A DNA stretch of 64,000 bases from Leptolyngbya subtilissima AS-A7 (GCF_039962255.1 NZ_JAMPKY010000002.1:310001-374000), one strand, 5' to 3'. Counted from the first letter of the stretch, positions 1 to 8,951 are shown. The notes: a model not told the origin generated them from the sequence alone. Translations and numbers: made by a program.

Positions 1-648
1 CACCACCGCGTAGGGGTCGGTTAACGTCGAGGCCGTCACCATCGCCGAAAAGGTCGAGGCGTTGATGGTGTGCTCGGCGTGGAGGGTGAGGCAAACATCA
101 AAGATATGCGCCGCCAGAGGGTCGGGCTCACGCTCGTTGAGCATGTAGAGAAAGTTGGCGGAGTAGTTGAGGTCATCCCTGGGCTGCACCGGGTCATTGC
201 CCTTGCGCATCAGCTGAAACGCCGCCACCATGGTGGGAATTTTGGCCAGCAGCCGCACCACCGCCTGTTGAATGTAGACAGGGTTATCCAACGCCCGGCG
301 AGAGTAGAACAGGCCCAGGGCCGCCGCACAAGCTTGCAGGGCATCCATCGGGTGGCCGCTCTCGGGGAAGCACTTCATCATGTCGCGGACGCGGTACTTA
401 AGGCGGCGGTGGTAGCAAATTTCGTGCTCAAAAGCTTCTAGCTCCTGCTTGGAGGGCAACCCGCCCCAGATCAACAGGTAGGCCGTTTCAAGAAAGGTGC
501 CCCGCTGGGCTAACTCTTCAATGGGAATGCCGCGATACTCCAGAATTCCCGCCTGGCCATCCACATAGCTAATGCTCGACTGGGTGGCCGGTACACCCTC
601 TAAACCGGGCCTGTACTCACATACGGTCATAATAGTTGTCGCTCCCAT
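1..648 (-). CDS. gltA: Citrate synthase, 5' part
   Basis: Condenses oxaloacetate and acetyl-CoA to citrate, the entry step of the (branched) cyanobacterial TCA pathway. Only about the first 210-216 residues are present; the gene runs off the left edge. The visible part has the N-terminal citrate-synthase core, with the EYRGIPIEELA stretch, the small-helix region and LNEREPD near the edge. Two in-frame ATGs are possible, at 648 and 630; the second gives MTVCEYRPGLEG, close to typical cyanobacterial starts, so the true end may be 630. Identity is confident from residue pattern; regulation cannot be seen. Confidence 0.9.
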   Translation of the reverse strand, partial: MGATTIMTVCEYRPGLEGVPATQSSISYVDGQAGILEYRGIPIEELAQRGTFLETAYLLIWGGLPSKQELEAFEHEICYHRRLKYRVRDMMKCFPESGHPMDALQACAAALGLFYSRRALDNPVYIQQAVVRLLAKIPTMVAAFQLMRKGNDPVQPRDDLNYSANFLYMLNEREPDPLAAHIFDVCLTLHAEHTINASTFSAMVTASTLTDPYAVV

Positions 649-921
649 TTGCTGACCTGTGATTCCAAGGGCGTTAGCCCCTTAGAATCAACGCTACCAA
701 ATCATTTGATCAACCTTAGCGCTGCTGTCAACCGAGTGGGGAGAATGGCAGTGTAACAGCACGTCTTGTTAGACCCAATTCAGGCGAGGTCGAAGGCCAG
801 CAGAGACTTTCACACGTGGGTAGGGAACGGCGATCGCCCCAGCAGATCAAAAGCCGATCGTGCCCGTGCCAATATCCATGGCCTACAGTGATTGAGTCCT
901 CAATTTCCCACACCAATCCCT

Positions 922-1122
922 ATGACCACCCTTTCTGTGACCGTACCCGATATGGCCTGTGGAGCCTGCGTTAGCACCATTACCCAAGCCGTACAGGCCA
1001 TTGACCCCAGCGCCGAGGTCAAAACCGACCTCGCGTCTAAGGCGGTAGACATTACCGCCAGCGTGACCGCCGAGGCACTTACCGAGGCAATTCAGAAGGC
1101 GGGCTATACGGTGCAGGCCTAG
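922..1122 (+). CDS. Heavy-metal-associated (HMA) copper chaperone, Atx1/CopZ-like
   Basis: A 66-residue single HMA domain with the metal-binding MACGAC (CxxC) motif near residues 10-15 and the expected beta-alpha-beta-beta-alpha-beta pattern. Cyanobacterial Atx1 proteins of this size carry Cu(I) to P-type ATPases that feed thylakoid plastocyanin and cytochrome oxidase. The ATG at 922 is preferred because it places the domain at the N-terminus; an in-frame TTG at 892 would add ten unconserved residues. The last 44 bases overlap the 3' end of bvdR on the opposite strand. The metal (copper rather than zinc) is inferred from family. Confidence 0.88.
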   Translation: MTTLSVTVPDMACGACVSTITQAVQAIDPSAEVKTDLASKAVDITASVTAEALTEAIQKAGYTVQA

Positions 1123-2131
1123 GCGCGGCAACATCGACTACCCGCCCCGTCGCCGCCGATCGCTGGGCCGCCGAGGCCACCTGCAAGGTGTAGAGGCTGG
1201 CCTCGGGCGTGCAGTACAGTGCCTGTCCGGTCAGCAAATGCTCGATTACCTGGGCAGTGTCGGCCGCAAACAGCCCCCGGCGAGAGCCGACTGCTATAGC
1301 GCGGGTACCTTGGGCGTCGGTCAGAGTACCCTGGTCACCGTCCAGGCAAAGCGAGCCGTCACTGCCGATTACCTCTAGCCGCCGCGTCGCTTGCCACAGG
1401 GTCTCGCCTTTGCCATAGGTCACCTCGGCAATTAGCCCTGAGGCAAAGGTGAGCTGGGCAGTGCAGAGGCAGGTGGCGTAGCAGGTCATACCCTCAGGGC
1501 CACGGGTGAGGCGGTCGTAGTGGTTTTGGCAATAGACCCGCGCCACTGGGCCAAAGCAGTCGATCAGCCGGTGCAGGCGCGATAGTGCCCCCACTAACGG
1601 AAAGCCAAACAGCTCAGGGCAATAGGTCCAGGTGGCAGGAGCAGGGCGGCGAGGGGCCAGGGTGCAGTAGCGGGCGTAGAAGGGCTGACCGATCGCCCCC
1701 AAATTAGCTTTTGCCGCTAGATGAGTGCCCCCCAGCAGCTCGATGTGCTCGACGTGCAGCAGGCGCTGTTTGGTTTGGGCTAGGGCAAGCAGAGGCTGAG
1801 CCTGGTCGGCACTCAGCGCCAGGGGATATTCCACTACCACATGGTGATTAGCCTCTAGGGCAGCGGCAGCCACGGTAGTGTGATCGCGGTTGATGTGGCA
1901 GACCACGATCAGATCTAGGTCAGAGCGATCGATCAGGGCTTGCCAGTTGTCTACAGCCACGGCGTTGTACTGCGCGGCAAAGGCCTGGGTATCCGCGGTG
2001 TTGTGGCCGGCTACGGCAACTAGGGATGCGCGATCGCTTGCCCGGAGCGCATCGGCTCGCAACCGCGCTACAAAGCCCGTGCCGACCATGCCGACTCGCA
2101 CTACATCGCTCTCAACCCTGGGGGTTGCCAT
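1079..2131 (-). CDS. bvdR: Biliverdin reductase, Gfo/Idh/MocA family
   Basis: NAD(P)H-dependent reduction of biliverdin IX-alpha to bilirubin; in cyanobacteria it is linked to normal phycobilisome formation. An N-terminal Rossmann motif GMVGTGFVA (about residues 13-21) is followed by segments that match cyanobacterial BvdR as I remember it: LLHVEHIELLGG, GQPFYARY, FGFPLVGALSR, GSRRGLF and EASLYTLQVA. About 350 residues, somewhat longer than Synechocystis BvdR. The start at 2131 (MATPRVES) is preferred over the upstream in-frame ATG at 2170. The C-terminal proline-rich tail is encoded antisense to the end of the copper chaperone gene, an arrangement that may explain the extra tail. Confidence 0.85.
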   Translation of the reverse strand: MATPRVESDVVRVGMVGTGFVARLRADALRASDRASLVAVAGHNTADTQAFAAQYNAVAVDNWQALIDRSDLDLIVVCHINRDHTTVAAAALEANHHVVVEYPLALSADQAQPLLALAQTKQRLLHVEHIELLGGTHLAAKANLGAIGQPFYARYCTLAPRRPAPATWTYCPELFGFPLVGALSRLHRLIDCFGPVARVYCQNHYDRLTRGPEGMTCYATCLCTAQLTFASGLIAEVTYGKGETLWQATRRLEVIGSDGSLCLDGDQGTLTDAQGTRAIAVGSRRGLFAADTAQVIEHLLTGQALYCTPEASLYTLQVASAAQRSAATGRVVDVAAPRPAPYSPPSELPR

Positions 2132-2285
2132 CACCCATTCCTCAGCTGCGTCGCCACCGCCATAGTACATTTTTCTCCAGCAGGGGGATGGTGCTGCAAC
2201 GGGTTCTCTGGAATGCTGAAGGCAGTATTAGCACGAACCTATGCCCCCCTTTGTGCCCCCCTGGTTTTTGCAGAACGGTCTGGCC

Positions 2286-3281
2286 ATGACCCTCTACACC
2301 GCCCTGGTGTCGAGCCAAACCTGGCCCCAAAGCATTGACCTGCCGCCCGTCACCTACCAAGACCATATTTTCACAGGCCAGGGGGATGTGCCGATTTTTG
2401 GTCGCTGGACGGTACCCGAGCGGTCAAAGGGCACCATTGTCGCTACCTACGGCATTACCGGTAGCCTCGACGACCAGTGGCAGCTCGAAATTTTGGGCCG
2501 CAAAGCCCACAATCGAGGCTACGGCCTGGTGGTGTTTGACTGGCGCGCCCACGGCAAAACCGCAGACCTTTCGCCCACCCTCACCTCCGATGGCATCTAT
2601 GAAGGGGATGACTATGTTGCTCTGGCTGCCCAGGCAAAGGCGCTTGGCTGTGCGCCACCCTTCTGGTTCATGGGCTATTCCCTTAGCGGGCAGCTGGCGC
2701 TGTGGGGGGCGAAAGCAGCGATGCAGCTACCATCCGACAGTGGTTTAGCACCGGGAGATATTGCCGGAGTAGTGGTGATCTGCCCCAGCCTCGACTCCAA
2801 CCGATCGCTACGCTACCTGACCGCAGACCCGCTGGGCAAGTTTTTAGAGCGATCGATCGCCCAAGAACTCAAGCGCCTGGCCCAACGCCTTTACGAAGCT
2901 CACCCCGACCACTTTGACCTAGCTGCGATCGATCGCGCCAACAGCATCTGGGGCTTTGACCACGAGTTGGTAATTCCTCGCCTGGGGTTTGCCTCGGTCG
3001 AAGACTACTACAACGCCAGTAGCCCGCTGCCCTTTATGGCCGATCTAACGACTCCGACGCTGATTCTCTACGCTGCCGATGACCCGCTATTTAGCCCAGA
3101 GATCATCCCCGACTTAAAGAAGGTCTGTGCGGCCAACCCCAAAATCGACCTGGTGCTCACTGACTACGGTGGCCACGTGGGCTACTACAACGGCAGCGCC
3201 GGTCAACGCCAGGCCGGGGATAACGACCCCTGGTGGGCGTGGAACCGCGCGCTGGACTGGGTAGAGCGGCAGACTACCTGA
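2286..3281 (+). CDS. Alpha/beta hydrolase (YheT-like)
   Basis: A soluble alpha/beta hydrolase of about 331 residues. Visible parts are the oxyanion-side strand TIVATYGITG, the nucleophile elbow GYSLSG (Ser), the acid loop ADDPLF (Asp) and a late GGHVGYYN (His), so the catalytic triad looks complete. Overall pattern recalls the YheT/COG0429 group of esterase-like enzymes of unknown substrate. The ATG at 2286 (MTLYTALVSS) is chosen; an earlier in-frame ATG at 2241 would add 15 residues and neither has a clear Shine-Dalgarno sequence. It stands alone, divergent from bvdR, with decayed DNA downstream. Confidence 0.75.
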   Translation: MTLYTALVSSQTWPQSIDLPPVTYQDHIFTGQGDVPIFGRWTVPERSKGTIVATYGITGSLDDQWQLEILGRKAHNRGYGLVVFDWRAHGKTADLSPTLTSDGIYEGDDYVALAAQAKALGCAPPFWFMGYSLSGQLALWGAKAAMQLPSDSGLAPGDIAGVVVICPSLDSNRSLRYLTADPLGKFLERSIAQELKRLAQRLYEAHPDHFDLAAIDRANSIWGFDHELVIPRLGFASVEDYYNASSPLPFMADLTTPTLILYAADDPLFSPEIIPDLKKVCAANPKIDLVLTDYGGHVGYYNGSAGQRQAGDNDPWWAWNRALDWVERQTT

Positions 3282-3334
3282 GATTGGCGTAGCTAAGTTC
3301 ACCGTGTTTTGAACGGCCGGGTGACCCGTTGGTC

Positions 3335-3778
3335 TCAATGTCGAGCTTGCCGCAGCTGCTGAATACACAGAGGGACAACAATGAGTTCGATGAAGACGTG
3401 AAAGACCGTGAATGGGTTGGCATGAAGCTCTAAAAAGCGAACTACCCCTAACACCCCGCCGATACTGGTAAAATAGCCCCCCACCACAGGGGCGATCGCC
3501 CGAGTTTCAGTAGCCGAGCCCTGATCGCAAAGTAGGCTAATCCAAATAAAACCGCGCCGACCACATGAAATTTAGCCCCATACACCTGGAGCTGAATAAC
3601 GTGGGTAACCCCGAAATCATCAGCAAATACGCAGCACAGGTTCTTGGTTTCAAGGTCAACCTACGCTAAATGGGGATGAACGTCTGAGCAGGGCAAACAT
3701 GAACCCGCCCTGCAGAAAAGTCAGAACCCCAGCATAGAGTTGATAGGACGGAAATAAACAAGGCAAAGATGTTTTGAT
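3335..3778 (-). pseudogene. Remnant of a small multi-span membrane protein
   Basis: No intact ORF fits, but the minus strand holds consecutive protein-like pieces in different frames. They are a hydrophobic stretch ending in GGFMFALLRR (upstream, near 3690-3778), then about 71 codons containing KFHVVGAVLFGLAYFAIRAR (3448-3660), then a shifted frame with GVLGVVRFLELHANPFTVFH that stops at 3335. Together they read as a three- to four-span membrane protein broken by at least two frameshifts. The family is not recognised. It could also be chance hydrophobic reading of intergenic DNA; the continuity across frames argues for decay. Confidence 0.4.
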
Positions 3779-3845
3779 CTCTAGGGTGCGTCAACACCTG
3801 ATCTGAGGCACCCTAGGCCATGGAGAACTCTGTGAACAACATGTT

Positions 3846-3976
3846 AGAAGGTGTTTGAAAAATTCCATCTCTTGTAACAAAAGTGGGAATCCCCCTAAAT
3901 CCCCCTTTAAGAAAAGGGATTTAGGGGGATCGGTAGGTGGCTAAAGCTACAGCAAATTACTTCTCAAACGCCCTCT
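3846..3976. repeat. MITE-like element with terminal inverted repeats
   Basis: The ends are imperfect inverted repeats of about 16 bases (AGAAGGTGTTTGAAAA at 3846 and the complement of AGAGGGCGTTTGAGAA ending at 3976). A TA dinucleotide lies at or beside each end. Inside is a perfect 15-base palindrome arm pair, ATCCCCCTAAATCCC at 3889-3903 and its complement at 3916-3930. It encodes no protein. The inner ATCCCCCTAAATCCCC motif is a widely dispersed cyanobacterial repeat as I recall, so this is probably a non-autonomous IS derivative of about 130 bp. It sits in the same decayed interval as the broken membrane protein. Confidence 0.6.
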
Positions 3977-4099
3977 TAGGCGTGTCATCGATTCTCACTA
4001 CAGTCCTCTGTACGTTAGCGTTGCCGCGCCCACCCCAAAAAGGTTTAGGGACTGTAACCACTGATTCTTAAGCCATCAGCAGTTAACCGATCACAGACC

Positions 4100-4444
4100 C
4101 TAAAACAGGCGCAGAATGAGGGGATAGCGGAATGCTGTGTTGGAGTTAGTAATGCTGTGGAAGATGCCAAAGATAGGCATAATCAAGTCCACAAGAAATA
4201 CAACCACCAACAGCGGAATACCGATCAGCACCCAGGCCAAAATTCCTGCGACTACCTTCCAAAACCATATATTTAGGTGAAAGTTTATGGCTTCCTTAGC
4301 GTTTTCTTTAACGACTGAGTCGTTAGAAATCAGCAGGATGGCGATAGGAACGCCAACAGACACGACGAGAGTGTTAAAGAAAATTGAGCCGTGGCTAACG
4401 GCAGAAAGAATTTTGCGGGTACCGATGTCTTCAGTGGAATGCAT
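4100..4444 (-). CDS. DUF4870 / Tic20-like membrane protein
   Basis: A 114-residue inner-membrane protein with three to four hydrophobic segments: about residues 20-40, 58-85 and the C-terminal part. The diagnostic VVKENAKEAINFHLN stretch before the second span is the DUF4870 signature. The family is structurally akin to Tic20, but no function is established. The ATG at 4444 is well supported by AGGAG eight bases upstream on the minus strand. It lies downstream of the Deg protease gene in the same orientation, about 48 bases away, so the two could share a transcript. Confidence 0.8.
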   Translation of the reverse strand: MHSTEDIGTRKILSAVSHGSIFFNTLVVSVGVPIAILLISNDSVVKENAKEAINFHLNIWFWKVVAGILAWVLIGIPLLVVVFLVDLIMPIFGIFHSITNSNTAFRYPLILRLF

Positions 4445-4492
4445 GGAAAGTCTCCTAATTCAAGGGATGGGTGAAAGGGTAAATGGGTGGTG

Positions 4493-5662
4493 TTAACTAG
4501 CCTGCTCGTGAAGCTCAGCGGTTTTAACCTGCACCGTCAGGGGGCGATCGCCCCGCTGAATCTTAAGCTCCAGCGCATCGCCAATCCGGGTATTTTCAAC
4601 CTGAATTTGCAACCCATCGGCGCTGCGAATGGGGACACCGTTGACCTGTAAAATCACATCGCCACGGCGCAGTCCAGCATCAGCGGCGGGGGTGCCTTCG
4701 AGCACGCGAATGATGAGGACGCCATTGACTTCGGGAAGGTACATGCCCGAGTTGATGTCTTCGTTGCTGCGCTTGGCCTGCTCAGGAGTGAGGTTGGCAA
4801 TTTGTACACCGATGTAGGGGTGAGCCACCGTTTCGCCCCGGGCCAGCATGTCTTTAACCTCTTTGGCCTTGTTGATGGGAATGGCAAAGCCAATGCCCAT
4901 GGCGTCGGCACGAATAGCGGTATTGATGCCGATCACTTCGCCCCGCTGGTTGACCAGCGGCCCACCTGAGTTACCGGGGTTGATGGCGGCATCGGTCTGA
5001 ATAAACTCTAGCCGCTTGCCGGGAATACCTACGGAGCTGCTGGTGCGCTTGAGAGTGCTGACGATGCCGAGGGTGACGGTGTTGTCGAGGCCGAGGGGGT
5101 TGCCAACGGCGATCGCCCAGTCGCCCACTTCAATCTGGTCAGAGTCGCCCAGGGTAGCGATGGGCAACACATCGTCTTCGCCATCGTCGATTTTGACCAC
5201 GGCCAGGTCGGTGACTTCATCCACCCCTTCCACTACGGCATCAAAGCTGCGGCCATCCTTGAGGGTGACCACCACCCGGTCAGCGCCGTTGATTACGTGG
5301 GCATTGGTCAAGATATTGCCGGTGTCGTCGATGATGAACCCTGAACCCTGCCCCCGCAACAGTTCTTCCTGGGGCTGACGCGGCATACCGCCGAAGAAGT
5401 CGCGCAAAAGGGGATCGTCGTAAAACGGATCCCGTGTCTGGCGAGTGATTGTTTTTTCGGTGTCAATGCGAACTACCGCCGGGCCAACCTGGCGCACAGC
5501 TGCCGCCACAAAACTTTCGTTGCCGATCGCCGCTGCTGCTGCCGACTGGGCCTCAGCCGGAGATGCGATCGCACCACTGAACATCATCACCGCCGCAGCG
5601 ATCATGGCCAGCAGCCGTCTTAGGGGTATCCAGAGTCCTTGTTTCAAGGGAGCAGACCTCAT
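4493..5662 (-). CDS. Deg/HtrA-type serine protease (HhoA/HhoB-like)
   Basis: Envelope quality-control protease with chaperone activity. The first 40 residues form a signal peptide (basic residues, a hydrophobic run, then ASPAEAQS). The trypsin-like domain shows His in TNAHVING, Asp in VTDLAVVKID and Ser in NPGNSGGPL. One C-terminal PDZ domain follows, with HPYIGVQI and GVLIIRVLEGTPAADAGL. The length of about 389 residues fits the cyanobacterial HhoA/HhoB/HtrA group, but the paralogue cannot be decided here. The ATG at 5662 is preferred to an in-frame GTG at 5680. All catalytic residues are present. Confidence 0.93.
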   Translation of the reverse strand: MRSAPLKQGLWIPLRRLLAMIAAAVMMFSGAIASPAEAQSAAAAAIGNESFVAAAVRQVGPAVVRIDTEKTITRQTRDPFYDDPLLRDFFGGMPRQPQEELLRGQGSGFIIDDTGNILTNAHVINGADRVVVTLKDGRSFDAVVEGVDEVTDLAVVKIDDGEDDVLPIATLGDSDQIEVGDWAIAVGNPLGLDNTVTLGIVSTLKRTSSSVGIPGKRLEFIQTDAAINPGNSGGPLVNQRGEVIGINTAIRADAMGIGFAIPINKAKEVKDMLARGETVAHPYIGVQIANLTPEQAKRSNEDINSGMYLPEVNGVLIIRVLEGTPAADAGLRRGDVILQVNGVPIRSADGLQIQVENTRIGDALELKIQRGDRPLTVQVKTAELHEQAS

Positions 5663-5864
5663 AAAGCAAATTCGACGCACAACAGCGGGGGGTTAGTATC
5701 CCGTCGATTGATCAAAATTGTTCCACAACTGCCCACTTAGCGGGGGAGGGGGATACCGTACTTTCGAGTGGTTAAGGCCGAAAGCCCAAGTTTAATAGCA
5801 TGATGAAAGACACCGCTACCGGTAGCGTCGTGGGTACAGCTAAGACCATCAATGAGAGTTCTAG

Positions 5865-7379
5865 ATGACTGCCAACTACATCATGGCCCTAGATTTGGGC
5901 ACCACCGGCAACCGAGCGATCATCTTTAACCAGGAGGGGGCAATCGCCGGTCAGGCCTACCGTGAACTCACCCAGTATTACCCGCAGCCCGGCTGGGTTG
6001 AGCACGACGCCCGCGAGATTTGGGATGCGATCGCCTGGGCCATAGAGTCGGCCCTTGCCAAAGCCAGACTCAAGCCTACCGATATTGCCGCCATTGGCCT
6101 CACGGTGCAGCGTGAAACCTGCCTGCTGTGGGATCGCCGCACGGGTCGCCCTCTCGCCAATGCGATCGTCTGGCAAGATCGCCGCACGGCACCGCTGTGC
6201 AACCAGCTACGAGATGAGGGGAAGGCGGAGGATATTTACGATCGCACCGGCCTAGTCCTTGACGCCTACTTCTCCGCCACCAAGCTAGCCTGGCTGCTAG
6301 AGCAGGCCAGGAAAGAGGTGGATCCGCCGGTTGATTTTGACCAGGTGCTGGCGGGCACGATCGATAGCTGGGTGCTGTGGAACCTTACCGGGCGGCAGGT
6401 CCATGCTACCGATCACAGCAACGCCAGCCGCACCATGCTGCTCAACCTTGCCAGCGGCCAGTGGGACAACACTCTGCTAGAGCTATTTGGCATTCCGCCC
6501 CACATCATGCCTGCAATCAAGCCCAGCGTGGGGGTGTTTGGCCATACCGATCCGACTGTTTGGGGTGCTGAAATCCCGATTGCGGCGATTTTTGGCGACC
6601 AGCAGGCGGCGCTCTACGGTCACGGCTGCGATCGCCCTGGTCTGCTCAAGTGCACCTACGGCACTGGTGCGTTTCTGGTCTCGCACACGGGGGATGAGGT
6701 GGCGCGATCGCAGCACCATCTGCTCTCCACCGTGGCTTGGTCTGAAGCAACGCTCGATCCGCTGCGGCCCCATCTGGGCTATGCGATCGAGGGCAGCATG
6801 TTTACTGCCGGGGCCTGTATCCAGTGGCTGCGCGACGGCCTGCAAATCGTCTCCAGCGCAGCGGAGACTGAAATTCTTGCCCGCAATGCTCGCGACAACG
6901 GCGGCGTCTACTTTGTGCCCGCCCTCAGCGGCCTCGGTGCCCCCCATTGGGATATGAACGCTCGGGGTGCCTTCCTAGGTCTGACTCGCGGTACTCAGCG
7001 AGAGCACATGGTGCGGGCGGTGCTAGAGGCGATCGCCTACGAAGTCAAAGAAGTCGTCGACGCCGTCAACCAGGATGCAGGCACCCCCATTAGCCAGCTC
7101 AAGGTCGATGGCGGTGCCTGCAACAATGATTTTCTCATGCAGTTCCAGGCTGACGTGTTGGGCATTCCCGTTGAGCGACCCGAGATGCTGGACGTCACCG
7201 CCCAGGGAGCGGCCTTTGCCGCAGGTCTAGCGGTCGGCTTCTGGGATGACTATCGCACTCTGGTGGAGAGCCGCGCGATCGATCGCGTATTTGAACCCGG
7301 CGCAGGCCAGGCCGCAGCGCAGGAAAACTTTGCACTGTGGATGAAAGCTGTCGAGCGGGCCAAAGGCTGGGCTGACTAA
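5865..7379 (+). CDS. glpK: Glycerol kinase
   Basis: ATP-dependent phosphorylation of glycerol to sn-glycerol 3-phosphate. The 504-residue sequence has the FGGY-kinase phosphate-1 loop ALDLGTTGNRA near residue 9, WVEHDAREIW, WQDRRT, the active-site FGDQQAALYG, and the C-terminal LKVDGGACNNDFLMQ adenosine motif. In place of the usual GTTSSRA it reads GTTGNRA. Length and motif order match full-length GlpK. It is followed 68 bases later by the aminotransferase-fold gene on the same strand, possibly co-transcribed. No glycerol facilitator or glpD is adjacent. Confidence 0.95.
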   Translation: MTANYIMALDLGTTGNRAIIFNQEGAIAGQAYRELTQYYPQPGWVEHDAREIWDAIAWAIESALAKARLKPTDIAAIGLTVQRETCLLWDRRTGRPLANAIVWQDRRTAPLCNQLRDEGKAEDIYDRTGLVLDAYFSATKLAWLLEQARKEVDPPVDFDQVLAGTIDSWVLWNLTGRQVHATDHSNASRTMLLNLASGQWDNTLLELFGIPPHIMPAIKPSVGVFGHTDPTVWGAEIPIAAIFGDQQAALYGHGCDRPGLLKCTYGTGAFLVSHTGDEVARSQHHLLSTVAWSEATLDPLRPHLGYAIEGSMFTAGACIQWLRDGLQIVSSAAETEILARNARDNGGVYFVPALSGLGAPHWDMNARGAFLGLTRGTQREHMVRAVLEAIAYEVKEVVDAVNQDAGTPISQLKVDGGACNNDFLMQFQADVLGIPVERPEMLDVTAQGAAFAAGLAVGFWDDYRTLVESRAIDRVFEPGAGQAAAQENFALWMKAVERAKGWAD

Positions 7380-7447
7380 CAGTGCAGTTTCAAGCAAAAT
7401 GAAATTCTCGCTAATCTAGGGAGACATGCCCCTTCTCCCTATCTACC

Positions 7448-8806
7448 ATGCCCGACTCTACCCATGACGTCAGCACCACCCCTGCGGCCTCAATGGTCCC
7501 TGCGGCAAGTGTCCCCTCGGATGAGGAGATGTGGGAAATAGTTGAGCATCACCTGGTGCGCTATGGGGGCAGCTTTGCTCCGATGCTGATCGAGCGGGCA
7601 CGGGGCAGCTATGTCTACGATCGCCAGGGCCGCAAAATTCTCGACTTTACCTCTGGGCAGATGTGCGCCACCTTGGGCCACAACCATCCCGATGTGGTGC
7701 AGGCTATCCATAAGGCTTGCGAAGACGTACTGCACCTGTTCAGCGGCATGCTGTCTCCAGCGGTGATAGAACTGGCCGACTCGCTCTGCCAGCTCTTGCC
7801 GTCCACCCTGCAAAAAGCCCTATTTCTCAACACCGGCAGCGAGGCCAACGAAGCCGCCCTGCGCATGGCCAAACTGCACACAGGCGGCTTCGAGGTGGTT
7901 GGGCTTAGCGCCTCCTGGCACGGCATGACCGCCGGAGCTAGCGCCAGCACCTTTATCTCGGCCCGTAAAGGCTACGGCCCAACCATTCCAGGCAACCTGG
8001 CACTGCCCACGCCCAACTGCTATCGCTGCCCTATTCGCCACTGCCAAGACCAGTGCGATATGACCTGTTTAGACGTAGGCTTTGACCTAGTCGACAGTCA
8101 GTCGGTAGGAGCCTACGCCGCGCTGATTGTGGAACCCGTGCTCAGCGCTGGGGGGGTAGTCGTGCCCCCAGAGGGCTACTTTCAGCGGTTGCAGAGCTAC
8201 TGCCAAGAGCGGGGCATGCTGCTGATTTTGGATGAGGCTCAAACCGCCTTTGGTCGCCTAGGCAGCTTCTTTGCCTTTGAACAACTGGGCATGGTGCCCG
8301 ATATTCTCACCTTGTCGAAAACACTGGGGGGAGGCCTGCCCCTGGCGGCGACCGTGACCAGCGCGGCGATCGAGGCCGATTGCTATGAGAAAGGCTTTAT
8401 CTACTACACCTCCCATGTATCTGACCCCATGCCTGCGGCGGTAGGGCTGGCGGTGCTGCGGGTATTGACCAGCCAAAATCTGACGGAGCAAGCCGCAACC
8501 ATGGGGACCTATTTGAAGAACGGATTGCTCAAGCTCAAGGATCGCTACGAGGCGATCGGCGATGTGCGCGGTCAAGGGCTGCTGCTGGGGGTAGAGCTGG
8601 TGAAGGATCGCACCACCCGTGAACCTAACCCAGAAACCGGGGCCGCTATCACCCGCCGCTGCCTGGAGCTAGGGCTGAGTATGAACATTACCGCCCTCCC
8701 CGGTATGGGCAGCGTGTGGCGCATCGCCCCGCCGCTGACCGTCACCTACGAGGAACTAGACGAAGGTCTAGCAATTTTAGAGCAGGCGATCCGCGACTGC
8801 CGGTGA
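7448..8806 (+). CDS. Class III PLP enzyme, 2,2-dialkylglycine decarboxylase-like
   Basis: PLP-dependent fold-type I enzyme of 452 residues. Compared with remembered Burkholderia 2,2-dialkylglycine decarboxylase it shares HHLVRYGG, LDFTSGQM, HLFSGMLSP, SWHGMT, LILDEAQT, LSKTLGGGLPLAA (PLP lysine), YYTSHVSDP and GLSMNITALPGMG. That enzyme decarboxylates dialkylglycines and then transaminates pyruvate. An insert with five cysteines (YRCPIRHCQDQCDMTCLD, about residues 196-213) replaces a Cys-free stretch of that enzyme. The first 25 residues are low complexity and probably disordered. A different aminotransferase specificity remains possible. Confidence 0.8.
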   Translation: MPDSTHDVSTTPAASMVPAASVPSDEEMWEIVEHHLVRYGGSFAPMLIERARGSYVYDRQGRKILDFTSGQMCATLGHNHPDVVQAIHKACEDVLHLFSGMLSPAVIELADSLCQLLPSTLQKALFLNTGSEANEAALRMAKLHTGGFEVVGLSASWHGMTAGASASTFISARKGYGPTIPGNLALPTPNCYRCPIRHCQDQCDMTCLDVGFDLVDSQSVGAYAALIVEPVLSAGGVVVPPEGYFQRLQSYCQERGMLLILDEAQTAFGRLGSFFAFEQLGMVPDILTLSKTLGGGLPLAATVTSAAIEADCYEKGFIYYTSHVSDPMPAAVGLAVLRVLTSQNLTEQAATMGTYLKNGLLKLKDRYEAIGDVRGQGLLLGVELVKDRTTREPNPETGAAITRRCLELGLSMNITALPGMGSVWRIAPPLTVTYEELDEGLAILEQAIRDCR

Positions 8807-8825
8807 TAGATTGTCCATCACCGGC
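8799..8825 (+). terminator. Hairpin overlapping the stop of the PLP-enzyme gene
   Basis: Perfect 9-base inverted repeat GCCGGTGAT...ATCACCGGC with a 9-base loop; the TGA stop lies in the left arm. No T-run follows, so it is a weak terminator candidate or an mRNA 3'-end stabilising hairpin. Confidence 0.35.
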
Positions 8826-8951
8826 GTAGCTTAAACTGATGAATGGCTCTCGCTTACCTAGCGCTAGGCCCAAGACTCCTGATTGGCGTTAGCTCCACAA
8901 TAAGGATTTTGTCTGCTGGGTTGAAGACCACTGTTGCCTATCTTAGGGAAA

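Noticed and set aside
70-441. Plus-strand ORF of 123 aa
   Set aside because: It is the reverse complement of the citrate synthase gene, which reads clearly on the minus strand.
3564-3669. Short plus-strand ORF (34 aa) starting MKFSPIHLELNN
   Set aside because: Too short, and the minus strand gives better hydrophobic protein pieces across the same DNA.
6483-6957. Two overlapping ORFs of about 155 aa on both strands
   Set aside because: Both lie inside glpK, whose motifs are intact; they are shadows of GC-rich coding DNA.
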